Origin: Streptosporangium roseum DSM 43021
GTDB lineage: Bacteria; Actinomycetota; Actinomycetes; Streptosporangiales; Streptosporangiaceae
DNA: 64,000 nt
Assembly (NCBI RefSeq): GCF_000024865.1
Contig: NC_013595.1
Coordinates: 10,277,315 to 10,341,314, forward strand
Reading direction: 5' to 3'
Positions 25,323 to 32,367 of the stretch are shown piece by piece. The translations under genes and the position numbers were made by a program. Each line of letters opens with the position of its first letter. Position 1 is the first letter of the stretch. The notes under the pieces were generated by a model. The model saw nothing but the letters and a program-made list of their open reading frames with translations, made no database searches and was not told where the DNA came from.

Positions 25323-26183
25323 TCACTTCAGCTCCGGGGCACCCGCGGCCGAGCCGAGCCATTCGGTCTCGATCTTGGCGAGCTCGCCGGAGGAGGTCAG
25401 CTTGTCGATCGCCTCGTTCACGCAGCCCACCAGCGGGCTGCCCTTCTCGAAGACCGCGCCGAAGACCTCGGGCGTGCCGGAGGCGGCGCCGAACTGGCCG
25501 ACGATCTTGGAGTTCTCGACCTGGGCGGCGGTCACGTAGAAGGCGGTGGGCAGGTCCACCACCACCGCGTCGACCTGCTTGTTCTTCAGCGCGTTCACCG
25601 CGTCGATCTGCTCGTTGTAGACGTTCGGCTCGGCCGCCGGCTTGATGACGTCCTTGACCGCCTGCAGCGAGGTGGTGCCGACCTGCACGCCGATCTTGGC
25701 GTCCTTGAGGGCGGCCAGGTCCGTCGCGGAGGCGGCCTTGGAGCCGTCCAGCGCGACCACGGCCTGCTTGACCGTGTAGTAGCCCTTGCTGAAGTCGACG
25801 ACCTTGGCCCGGTCAGGGGTCACGGAGACCTGGTTGAGGTCGAAGTCGAACTGCTTGGCGCCGGGGGCGAACGCGGTGTCGAACTTCACCGTGGCCCAGG
25901 CCACCTCGCCGCTCTCGAAGCCGAGCTGCTTGGCGACGGCGTGGGCCACCGCGCTCTCGAAGCCCTTGCCGTTGGCCGGGTCGTCGTCCTTGAACCACGG
26001 CTCGTAGGCGGGCTTGTCGGTGCCGATGGTCAGCTTGCCCGGGGTCTTCAGCGTGAGCTGGTCCTTGGCGCAGGTGGCCGGGGCGGAGGGGGCTGCCTTG
26101 ACCGCCGTTTCCGAGGCCGGCGCACATGCTACGGCGGCCACCGCGAGGGCGCCGAGCGCGAGCAGCATCGAAGGACGGACCAT
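25323..26183 (-). CDS. Polar amino-acid ABC importer, substrate-binding lipoprotein
   Basis: 286 aa. Signal peptide with lipobox AVAAVAC (lipidated Cys20), then a periplasmic-binding fold of the SBP_bac_3 type: KLTIGTDKPAYEPWF at the first strand, GFESAVAHAVAKQLG, AKVVDFSKGYYTVKQAVV and KDAKIGVQVGTTSLQAVKDV. It captures an amino acid outside the membrane and delivers it to the permease. Strong ribosome site (GGAGG) before the ATG. It opens the three-gene operon. A glutamine/glutamate/cystine-type ligand is likely but not readable. Confidence 0.94.
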   Translation of the reverse strand: MVRPSMLLALGALAVAAVACAPASETAVKAAPSAPATCAKDQLTLKTPGKLTIGTDKPAYEPWFKDDDPANGKGFESAVAHAVAKQLGFESGEVAWATVKFDTAFAPGAKQFDFDLNQVSVTPDRAKVVDFSKGYYTVKQAVVALDGSKAASATDLAALKDAKIGVQVGTTSLQAVKDVIKPAAEPNVYNEQIDAVNALKNKQVDAVVVDLPTAFYVTAAQVENSKIVGQFGAASGTPEVFGAVFEKGSPLVGCVNEAIDKLTSSGELAKIETEWLGSAAGAPELK

Positions 26184-26264
26184 GACAAACCTCCAGAATC
26201 AAGCAACGACTCACGAATTCTACGTATGTGCGGTGACCCCGAGTGACACCGTCTCGCCATACGG

Positions 26265-26302
26265 ATGAGGGCTCTCCCCCGCGGACGGAGAAGAGCCCTC
26301 AT
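26265..26302. terminator. Terminator after rplI
   Basis: ATGAGGGCTCT (26265-26275) and AGAGCCCTCAT (26292-26302) are exact inverted arms 14 bases beyond the rplI stop on the minus strand; separates the ribosomal operon from the ABC importer operon. Confidence 0.75.
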
Positions 26303-26315
26303 GATGCGTGACCGG

Positions 26316-26762
26316 TCAGGCCGCGACAACCTCGATGTCGAGGGCCGCGGAGACCTCCGGGTGCAGCTTGACGCTGACCCGGTGGGAGCCGAGGCTCTTG
26401 ATCGCGGGCGCGATCTCGATGCGACGGCGGTCGAGCAGGGGGCCGCCGGCGGCCTTGACGGCATCGGCGACGTCGCCCGTGGTGATGGAGCCGAAGAGAC
26501 GGCCGGAGTCGCCGGCCTTCGTCTTCAGGACCACCTTCAGGGACTTGAGCTGGCCCGCGACCTCCTGGGCGGTGCCCAGGTCGCGGATCTCGCGGGCGTC
26601 GCGAGCCTTCTTGATCGAGGAGATCTGCTTCTCGCCGCCGCGCGTCCACAGGATCGCGAAGCCGCGGGGGAGCAGGTAGTTGCGGCCGTAGCCGCTCTTG
26701 ACCTCGACGATGTCGCCGGGGGCGCCGAGGCCGGTGACCTCACTGGTGAGAATGAGCTTCAT
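26316..26762 (-). CDS. rplI: 50S ribosomal protein L9
   Basis: 148 aa, the normal L9 length. N-domain MKLILTSEVTGLGAPGDIVE and the signature GYGRNYLLPRGFA, a long connecting helix and the C-terminal rRNA-binding domain ending LDIEVVAA. Last gene of rpsF-ssb-rpsR-rplI; 13 bases after rpsR. A hairpin terminator follows. Confidence 0.98.
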   Translation of the reverse strand: MKLILTSEVTGLGAPGDIVEVKSGYGRNYLLPRGFAILWTRGGEKQISSIKKARDAREIRDLGTAQEVAGQLKSLKVVLKTKAGDSGRLFGSITTGDVADAVKAAGGPLLDRRRIEIAPAIKSLGSHRVSVKLHPEVSAALDIEVVAA

Positions 26763-26775
26763 CTGTCCGACCTCC

Positions 26776-27012
26776 TTAGCGCGCGGTGCTCATGTACGGC
26801 AGGAGCGCCATCTCACGAGCGTTCTTGATAGCGGTCGCCACGTCACGCTGGTGCTGGGTGCAGTTGCCCGTCACCCGGCGGGCACGGATCTTGCCGCGGT
26901 CGGAGATGAACTTCCGAAGCAGCGCCGTGTCCTTGTAGTCGACGTAGGAGATCTTGTCATGGCAGAACAGGCAAACCTTCTTCTTAGGCTTGCGCAGTGC
27001 CGGCTTGGCCAT
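26776..27012 (-). CDS. rpsR: 30S ribosomal protein S18
   Basis: 78 aa. Conserved core ISYVDYKDTALLRKFISDRG and ITP-region equivalent KIRARRVTGNCTQHQRDVAT. It keeps CLFCHDK and a further Cys (GNC), the zinc-ribbon-like form of S18 (C+ type). Pairs with S6 in the small subunit. Strong AAAGGAG ribosome site. Confidence 0.98.
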   Translation of the reverse strand: MAKPALRKPKKKVCLFCHDKISYVDYKDTALLRKFISDRGKIRARRVTGNCTQHQRDVATAIKNAREMALLPYMSTAR

Positions 27013-27134
27013 CGTGGTGCTCCTTTCAGAGCCCCGCCGTGAGGCGGGAATGGTCGCTGCGGATATGGACTGGATTTCAGGATGCGATCTTCGGCCGTCC
27101 CGGAGGACGGCCGTACCGACCTGGAAGGATCGAC

Positions 27135-27710
27135 CTAGAAGGGCGGTTCGTCGCTGAAGTCGCCGCCACCGAAGTTGCCGCCACCCTGCTGCTGGCCGCC
27201 ACCGAAGTTGCCGCCGCCACCGCCACCGCCGCCGTAGTTGTTACCGCCGCCGAATCCGCCGCCCTGGGGGGCGGCGGGCGCCGCGGAGGCCCACGGGTCG
27301 TTGGCCGGGCCGCCGCCGAAGCCGCCGCCACCGCCGCCCTGACGGGCGGTCTTGTTGACCTTGGCGGTCGCGTTCTTCAGGGAGGGGCCGACCTCGTCGA
27401 CCTCGACCTCGTAGACGGTGCGCTTCTCGCCTTCCTTGGTCTCGTAAGACCGCTGGCGGAGCCGTCCCTGAACGATGACCCGCATGCCGCGCTGGAGGCT
27501 CTCGGCGACGTTCTCCGCCGCCTGTCGCCAGACGTTGCAGGTCAGGAAGAGGCCTTCGCCGTCTTTCCACTCGTTGGTCGTCTTGTCCAGAAACCGCGGA
27601 GTGGATGCGATGCGGAACCGGGCCACAGCCTGCCCCGTAGGGGTGAACCGCAGCTCCGGATCGTCGACGAGGTTGCCGACGATGGTGATGGTGGTGTCGC
27701 CTGCTGCCAT
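27135..27710 (-). CDS. ssb: Single-stranded DNA-binding protein
   Basis: 191 aa. OB-fold at 1-110 (TTITIVGNLVDDPELRFTPT, RQAAENVAESLQRGMRVIVQ), then a glycine-rich linker (~115-180), and the acidic tip GDFSDEPPF that recruits replication and repair proteins. Second gene of the rpsF operon, as in most bacteria. Confidence 0.98.
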   Translation of the reverse strand: MAAGDTTITIVGNLVDDPELRFTPTGQAVARFRIASTPRFLDKTTNEWKDGEGLFLTCNVWRQAAENVAESLQRGMRVIVQGRLRQRSYETKEGEKRTVYEVEVDEVGPSLKNATAKVNKTARQGGGGGGFGGGPANDPWASAAPAAPQGGGFGGGNNYGGGGGGGGNFGGGQQQGGGNFGGGDFSDEPPF

Positions 27711-27787
27711 GGCTAGCGCTGCCCTTCCTGCGGCCTTAGCTGGTTATCGGCTCAGAGTACGGCTGCCGCCCGACAAAATGCCGGGGG

Positions 27788-28078
27788 TTAGTGCACGTCC
27801 GGACGGAGGACCTTGGTCCGCAGGATGCCCTCGTTGAGGTTCATCTGCCGGTCGAGCTCCTTGACCGTGGCGGGCTCAGCGGTCAGGTCGATGACGGCGT
27901 AGATGCCCTCGGGCTTCTTGTCGATGTCGTAGGACAGCCGACGACGACCCCACACGTCGACCTTCTCCACGCTGCCGCCGTCATTGCGGACGACCGTGAG
28001 GAACTGGTCGAGGGAAGGGGCCACCGTACGCTCATCGAGCGAAGGGTCGAGAATGACCATCATTTCGTAACGACGCAT
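27788..28078 (-). CDS. rpsF: 30S ribosomal protein S6
   Basis: 96 aa. MRRYEMMVILDPSLDERTVA at the start and the S6 signature around WGRRRLSYDIDKKPEGIY; ends in NEGILRTKVLRPDVH. The ATG at 28078 is supported by GGAGG upstream and by the universal MRxYE start. First gene of the rpsF-ssb-rpsR-rplI operon. Confidence 0.98.
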   Translation of the reverse strand: MRRYEMMVILDPSLDERTVAPSLDQFLTVVRNDGGSVEKVDVWGRRRLSYDIDKKPEGIYAVIDLTAEPATVKELDRQMNLNEGILRTKVLRPDVH

Positions 28079-28299
28079 GCTGGCTTCCAACCTCCTCTGG
28101 ACTCTTGCGGTCACGACACCGTGCCGTGACAGGAGGACGCTGACGTCTTCACCGCGGTCGCCCATTTCGGCGGCCGTGGTGGAGGGCGGGTCATAACACG
28201 CCCATGAAACGTAGCCGTGCCAGCCTACCAGCCGGTCAAGGGTTGGGCCGTCACCTCGCCGGGAACCTCCCTACCATGGGAGGACGGGGGTGGTGAGCC

Positions 28300-28611
28300 A
28301 TGCCGCACGTGTTTCGTTCCACCGGGGGCCGGCCGTCCCGGCTGCGACTGAACAGCGACGGGCGACGGCACCCCGTCGAGAACGTCCTGAGTGTCGTCAC
28401 GCTCGCCTGCGGGTTGATCGCCTTCGTGTCCGCGTTCTTCCCCGGCGCGCACGCGATCGGGGCGTGGCTGGGGACGGTGGGGTTCGTCGGAGGTTTCTAC
28501 TCGCAGTACGTCTCGGCGACGACGGCCGAGCGCTCACTGAACATCGTGGGCATCGTGGCCTCGTTCGTGGGTGTGGCCTTCGGCATCTACCACGGTGGTT
28601 TCTACCCGTAG
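28300..28611 (+). CDS. Small actinobacterial membrane protein of unknown function
   Basis: 103 aa. A basic N-terminus (~1-27) is followed by three hydrophobic segments (about 29-50, 52-70 and 80-98), the last ending GVAFGIYHGGFYP. The ATG follows a GGAGG-type purine run. It diverges from rpsF and is convergent with another small membrane protein gene. I do not recognise a characterised family. Confidence 0.75.
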   Translation: MPHVFRSTGGRPSRLRLNSDGRRHPVENVLSVVTLACGLIAFVSAFFPGAHAIGAWLGTVGFVGGFYSQYVSATTAERSLNIVGIVASFVGVAFGIYHGGFYP

Positions 28612-28643
28612 AGCCCCGACGGCCGAAGGCCACTCCCGGGCGG

Positions 28644-28826
28644 CTAACCGCCCAGCCGCAGGTCCACGCCGAGCAGGACGAGGAACCACAGGAAGACCGC
28701 CAGCAGTGCCTCGGCGACGTCCTTCAGGAGCTTGGGGGTGATGTAGTCGTAGACCCAGGCCACGTAGAGACCGATCAGGATGTAGATCAGGCCGATCAGG
28801 CTGATCCCTCTGCGGTAGTAAGCCAC
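28644..28826 (-). CDS. Small membrane protein of unknown function
   Basis: 60 aa. Two hydrophobic helices (about 8-27 and 40-56: GISLIGLIYILIGLYVAW and ALLAVFLWFLVLLGV) joined by a charged turn. GTG start with a clear AAGGAG ribosome site. Lies between the small membrane protein at 28300 and the divergent endonuclease IV gene. Resembles short uncharacterised actinobacterial membrane proteins. Confidence 0.75.
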   Translation of the reverse strand: MAYYRRGISLIGLIYILIGLYVAWVYDYITPKLLKDVAEALLAVFLWFLVLLGVDLRLGG

Positions 28827-28911
28827 TTCGACTCCTTGCGTTCGGCCCGCGGGGGGTAGCGGGCATCGGGGCGCGCCGTGCGACTGCCCGTGAAAGGCGG
28901 CTCGAAACGGC

Positions 28912-28927
28912 TAGGCTCGAACACATG
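28912..28927 (+). promoter_or_regulatory. -10 element TAGGCT and leaderless start of the endonuclease IV gene
   Basis: TAGGCT at 28912-28917 lies 7 bases before the ATG at 28925, without ribosome site. Confidence 0.5.
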
Positions 28928-29683
28928 CCGCGTATCGGAGCCCATGTCGACCAGGACGACCCGCTGACCCACGCCAGGGCGCGCGACGCCGAGGTCGCGC
29001 AGTTCTTCCTCGGCGACCCGCAGGGCTGGAAGGGCCCGGTCATCGGCGAGAAGACCCCGGAGATCAGGGACTCCGGCGTGGACGTCTACATCCACGCGCC
29101 CTACGTGATCAACGTGGCCACCGCCAACAACCGGATCCGCATCCCCAGCCGCAAGCTGCTGAGCTCCAACCTCGCCGCGGCGGCCGAGCTGGGCGCCAAG
29201 GGCCTGATCGTCCACGGCGGCCACGTCGGCGCCGGCGACGACCCGCAGAAGGGCTTCGACAACTGGCGCAAGGTGTTCGAGCGCCTGGAGGAGCACGAGG
29301 TCCCGGTGCTCATCGAGAACACCGCGGGAGGCGGCAACGCGATGGCCCGCAAGCTGGAGCGCATCGCCCGGCTGTGGGACGCCCTCGACGGCTTCGACGT
29401 GGGTTTCTGTCTGGACACCTGCCACGCGCACGCGGCCGGTGAGGAACTGGCCGACGTGGTCGAGCGGATCATGGCCATCACCGGCCGGATCGACCTGGTC
29501 CACTGCAACGACTCGCGCGACGCCGCGGGGTCCGGTGCCGACCGGCACGCCAACCTCGGCGCGGGCCGGATCGACACCGAGCTGATCCTCTCGGTCTGCC
29601 GGAGCGCCGGGGCGCCGATCGTGGTGGAGACGCCGTTCGAGGGCCAGGCCGAGGACATCTCTCTCCTCAGAAAGAGCCTCTGA
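28925..29683 (+). CDS. nfo: Endonuclease IV (deoxyribonuclease IV) family protein
   Basis: 252 aa. TIM-barrel AP endonuclease of base-excision repair with a three-metal site. Visible family blocks: RIGAHV at the start, VYIHAPYVINVA, LIVHGGHVGAG (metal His), VPVLIENTAGGG (Glu), GFCLDTCHAHAAG (Asp, His), VHCNDSRDAAGSGADRHANL (His/Asp cluster) and VVETPFEG. Slightly shorter than the E. coli enzyme (285 aa). Its transcript is probably leaderless. A DnaA box follows its 3' end. Confidence 0.93.
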   Translation: MPRIGAHVDQDDPLTHARARDAEVAQFFLGDPQGWKGPVIGEKTPEIRDSGVDVYIHAPYVINVATANNRIRIPSRKLLSSNLAAAAELGAKGLIVHGGHVGAGDDPQKGFDNWRKVFERLEEHEVPVLIENTAGGGNAMARKLERIARLWDALDGFDVGFCLDTCHAHAAGEELADVVERIMAITGRIDLVHCNDSRDAAGSGADRHANLGAGRIDTELILSVCRSAGAPIVVETPFEGQAEDISLLRKSL

Positions 29684-29697
29684 TCAGCAAGAGCGTT

Positions 29698-29718
29698 TGA
29701 TCCACAGCCTGTGGATAA
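29698..29718. promoter_or_regulatory. DnaA box pair after the endonuclease IV gene
   Basis: TGTGGATAA at 29710-29718 matches the DnaA box exactly. It faces TGATCCACA (29698-29706, one base off TTATCCACA), giving a palindromic pair ATCCACAGCCTGTGGAT. It lies between two convergent genes, so a simple promoter role is unlikely. Confidence 0.55.
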
Positions 29719-29758
29719 CTTTTCTGGATTACTCCGTGCCAAGAATGGGTAAGGAGAG

Positions 29759-30880
29759 TCACCCCACCCAGGCACCATCCATGAAAGTCAGCGTGTTGAG
29801 CACCATCAACGGGCCGACCACCAGCGCGTAGACGAGGATCACCCACTGTCTCCAGCGCGCGCCCGGGGTGCCCGTCCGCGCGATGAGCAGGAACAGCGGC
29901 CACCACAGCAGCGCCGAGCGCGGGATCGACAGGTAGTAGGCGGAGCAGATCAGGGCGCCCACCTGGAGACCCACGTAGACGAACTCGCTCCATCGCCGCA
30001 GGTAGAGCAGGACCAGCACGAGCCCGATCCCGACGACCGCCCCGGCGATCTCCAGCCGGAACGCCCAGGCGAACCTTCCCTCCCCCATGGCCGAGTTCCA
30101 CGTCGTGATCAGCGACTCCCACGGCCACACCAGGTGCCGCCCCCACCCGGCCTCCTGTGCGTGCTTCCACGCCAGCCAGTCGCCGCTGAGGCTGTAGTGG
30201 TAGGCGGAGTAGAGCACCAGCGGCACGAACGGCAGCACCAGCCACGCCGCCTGCCGTACGGCCTGCCGCCGGGTGAAGAACTCCACGATCAGGGCGAGGG
30301 CCAGGAACAGGCCGGTGATCCGCATGCAGGAGGCCCCCGCCGCGAGACCGGCGGCCAGTGACCAGCGCCCCTGGCGCGCCGCCAGCCAGGCCGGGATCGC
30401 GAAGGCCAGGAACAGCGCCTCGCTGTAGCCGGTGAACAGGAACACCGACATCGGCCAGAGCAGCAGCGCCAGCACCGCGCGCCACCCGGCTCCCGGCGGT
30501 CCCTCGAACTCGGCGAGCCTGGCCAGCGCCACCATCGCGACGGCGCCCGCCACGAAGGAGATGAGCAGCCCGGCGAGCGTCCAGTCGCCCACGAACGTGT
30601 GCACCGCGCGGAGCGTCAGCGGCATGCCGGGGAAGAACGCGGGCAGCCCCTTGTCCGGCTCGGCGGCGGCGGGGTCGCCGCCGTAGCCGTGCTCGGCGAT
30701 GGTGATGAGGAGCTGGGTGTCCCAGTGCTTCCAGCGCTCCAGGAACGGCGCAACGGTATCTCCCCCCGACATGGCCCCGGCCCCCACGACCGCGAGGACG
30801 ACGATTCCCAACCGGGAGCTCAGCCAGAGCGTCAACGCCTCCATCGCGGTGTCGCGCGGAGGTTCCAGGGGGGTGGTCAT
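29759..30880 (-). CDS. PIG-V/GT-C type membrane mannosyltransferase-like protein
   Basis: 373 aa, many membrane helices. The first outer loop has WKHWDTQLLITIAEHGYGG, the acidic D-containing loop typical of PIG-V GT-C enzymes; then FFPGMPLTLRAV, LLLWPMSVFLFTGYSEALFL and AAGASCMRITGLFLALALIV follow the PIG-V order. GT-C enzymes take sugar from a polyprenyl-phosphate donor outside the membrane. It follows, on the same strand, the GT87 gene and the PBP gene, but a 17-base hairpin separates them. Acceptor unknown. Confidence 0.85.
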   Translation of the reverse strand: MTTPLEPPRDTAMEALTLWLSSRLGIVVLAVVGAGAMSGGDTVAPFLERWKHWDTQLLITIAEHGYGGDPAAAEPDKGLPAFFPGMPLTLRAVHTFVGDWTLAGLLISFVAGAVAMVALARLAEFEGPPGAGWRAVLALLLWPMSVFLFTGYSEALFLAFAIPAWLAARQGRWSLAAGLAAGASCMRITGLFLALALIVEFFTRRQAVRQAAWLVLPFVPLVLYSAYHYSLSGDWLAWKHAQEAGWGRHLVWPWESLITTWNSAMGEGRFAWAFRLEIAGAVVGIGLVLVLLYLRRWSEFVYVGLQVGALICSAYYLSIPRSALLWWPLFLLIARTGTPGARWRQWVILVYALVVGPLMVLNTLTFMDGAWVG

Positions 30881-30971
30881 ACGGTGGAATTGTGGCGGAT
30901 CATCATGTCTTGAGGCCAGCCGGAAAGGTCATGAGGTTGACCACTTCCGGACGGCCGCCCCCTCCCGACAG

Positions 30972-31011
30972 CACGGATCCGGTACGGCGTGCGTGCCGTA
31001 CCGGATCCGTG
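30972..31011. terminator. 17-bp perfect hairpin after the PBP-GT87 unit
   Basis: Arms 30972-30988 and 30995-31011 are exact reverse complements around GTGCGT. Located 49 bases after the GT87 stop on the minus strand and before the PIG-V-like gene. Confidence 0.75.
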
Positions 31012-31059
31012 GAGGCCGTGGAGACCGGCCGGGAGCCGTGGCCGGAGACCGGCCGGGGG

Positions 31060-32367
31060 TCAGGAGAGCGCGATGCGGAACCGGTCGGGGGCCCCGTCGA
31101 AGACGCCGCCGGCCTGATCGTCGATCCCGGCCTGCCGGATCACGTCCTTGTCCGGCTTGAGGATGTCGCGCACGACGAGGGCCATCATGATCAGGATGGT
31201 GATCGCCCGGCCCCACACGGCGGTGAAGTAGGTGTCGCCGGAGATGCCCAGCGCCTCGTTGCCGGGCTGGATGCCGACCAGGTAGAGCCAGATCGCGAAG
31301 AAGTACCAGCACTCGGCGACCTGCCAGAGCGCGATCGCCTTCCAGTTGGGCCGGGACAGCACCGCGAAGGGGATCAGCCAGAGCACGTACTGCGGCGACC
31401 ACACCTTGTTGGTCAGCATGAACGCGGCCAGGGTGAGGAAGCACAGCTGCATCAGCCGGGGCCGGGTCCGGGCGGTCACCGTGAGCACCGCGATCGCCAG
31501 GCAGAAGGCGCCCAGCGCGAGGATGCCCAGCGTGTCGAGCCGGTCGGCGTCGCCGAGGATCGGCCACTGCTTCTGGTTGAAGAAGTACCAGATCGAGCCC
31601 CAGTCGGCCGGGCGCTCCTGGCTGAAGACGTAGAACCGCTTCCACCCGTCGAAGGCGGTCAGCATGATCGGCACGTTGACGAGGAGCCAGATCCCGGCCG
31701 CGCCGCCGACCGTCTTGAGGAACGGCACCCACTTGCCGGTGCGCAGCGTCAGCAGGAACAGCGGGCCCAGGAACATCAGCGGGTAGAACTTCGTGGCGAT
31801 CGCCAGGCCGAGCAGGACGCCCGCCAGCCACTGCCGCCGCTTGGACCAGGCGAGCAGCGCGCCCAGCGCCAGGGCGTTGGCGGCCAGGTCCCAGTTGATG
31901 TAGGCGGTGAGGATCAGCGCGGGGGCGAGGGCGTACCAGAGCGCGTCCCAGCGCCGGGCCGGTCCGGCCAGCGCGGCCATCAGCAGCACGCCGACGACCA
32001 GGCAGAGGGCCATCAGGATCACGGTCAGGTCGTAGAACGCCGTCCCGGGATCGCTCATGGGCGTGACGATGCGGCGGAAGAACTCCATGATCCCGCCGAT
32101 GCCGACGGGGTATTCGACCGGGTAGTCGAAGTAGGGGACCTTGCCCTCGTTGAGCTTCTCGTTCCACCACAGCGGATAGATGTCGGTGTAACAGAAGTTC
32201 GTGAACTGCAGGGTCCCGTGGTTCCACGCCCCGCCGAAGCGGCAGGGCCACTTCCACAGGTAGGAGAGCAGCGCCCCCAGCCCCGCGAACAGGGCCAGGG
32301 GGATGTACGGGACCGCGCGCGTCCCGAGGCCGGACACCGTGTTCAGCGGCGACTGGAGGCTCTTCAT
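31060..32367 (-). CDS. Glycosyltransferase family 87 (polyprenol-phosphate mannosyltransferase-like)
   Basis: 435 aa integral membrane protein with about ten helices. GT87 features: an N-terminal helix, acidic loop FTNFCYTDIYPLWWNEKLNE with PYFDYPVEYPVGIGGIMEFF, then WDALWYALAPALILTAYINW, LLGLAIATKFYPLMFLGPLF and LTNKVWSPQYVLWLIPF. Mycobacterial relatives add mannose to lipoglycans from polyprenyl-phosphomannose. Its ATG overlaps the stop of the class A PBP gene by one base (TGATG), so both are translated from one message and probably act together in envelope building. Confidence 0.88.
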   Translation of the reverse strand: MKSLQSPLNTVSGLGTRAVPYIPLALFAGLGALLSYLWKWPCRFGGAWNHGTLQFTNFCYTDIYPLWWNEKLNEGKVPYFDYPVEYPVGIGGIMEFFRRIVTPMSDPGTAFYDLTVILMALCLVVGVLLMAALAGPARRWDALWYALAPALILTAYINWDLAANALALGALLAWSKRRQWLAGVLLGLAIATKFYPLMFLGPLFLLTLRTGKWVPFLKTVGGAAGIWLLVNVPIMLTAFDGWKRFYVFSQERPADWGSIWYFFNQKQWPILGDADRLDTLGILALGAFCLAIAVLTVTARTRPRLMQLCFLTLAAFMLTNKVWSPQYVLWLIPFAVLSRPNWKAIALWQVAECWYFFAIWLYLVGIQPGNEALGISGDTYFTAVWGRAITILIMMALVVRDILKPDKDVIRQAGIDDQAGGVFDGAPDRFRIALS

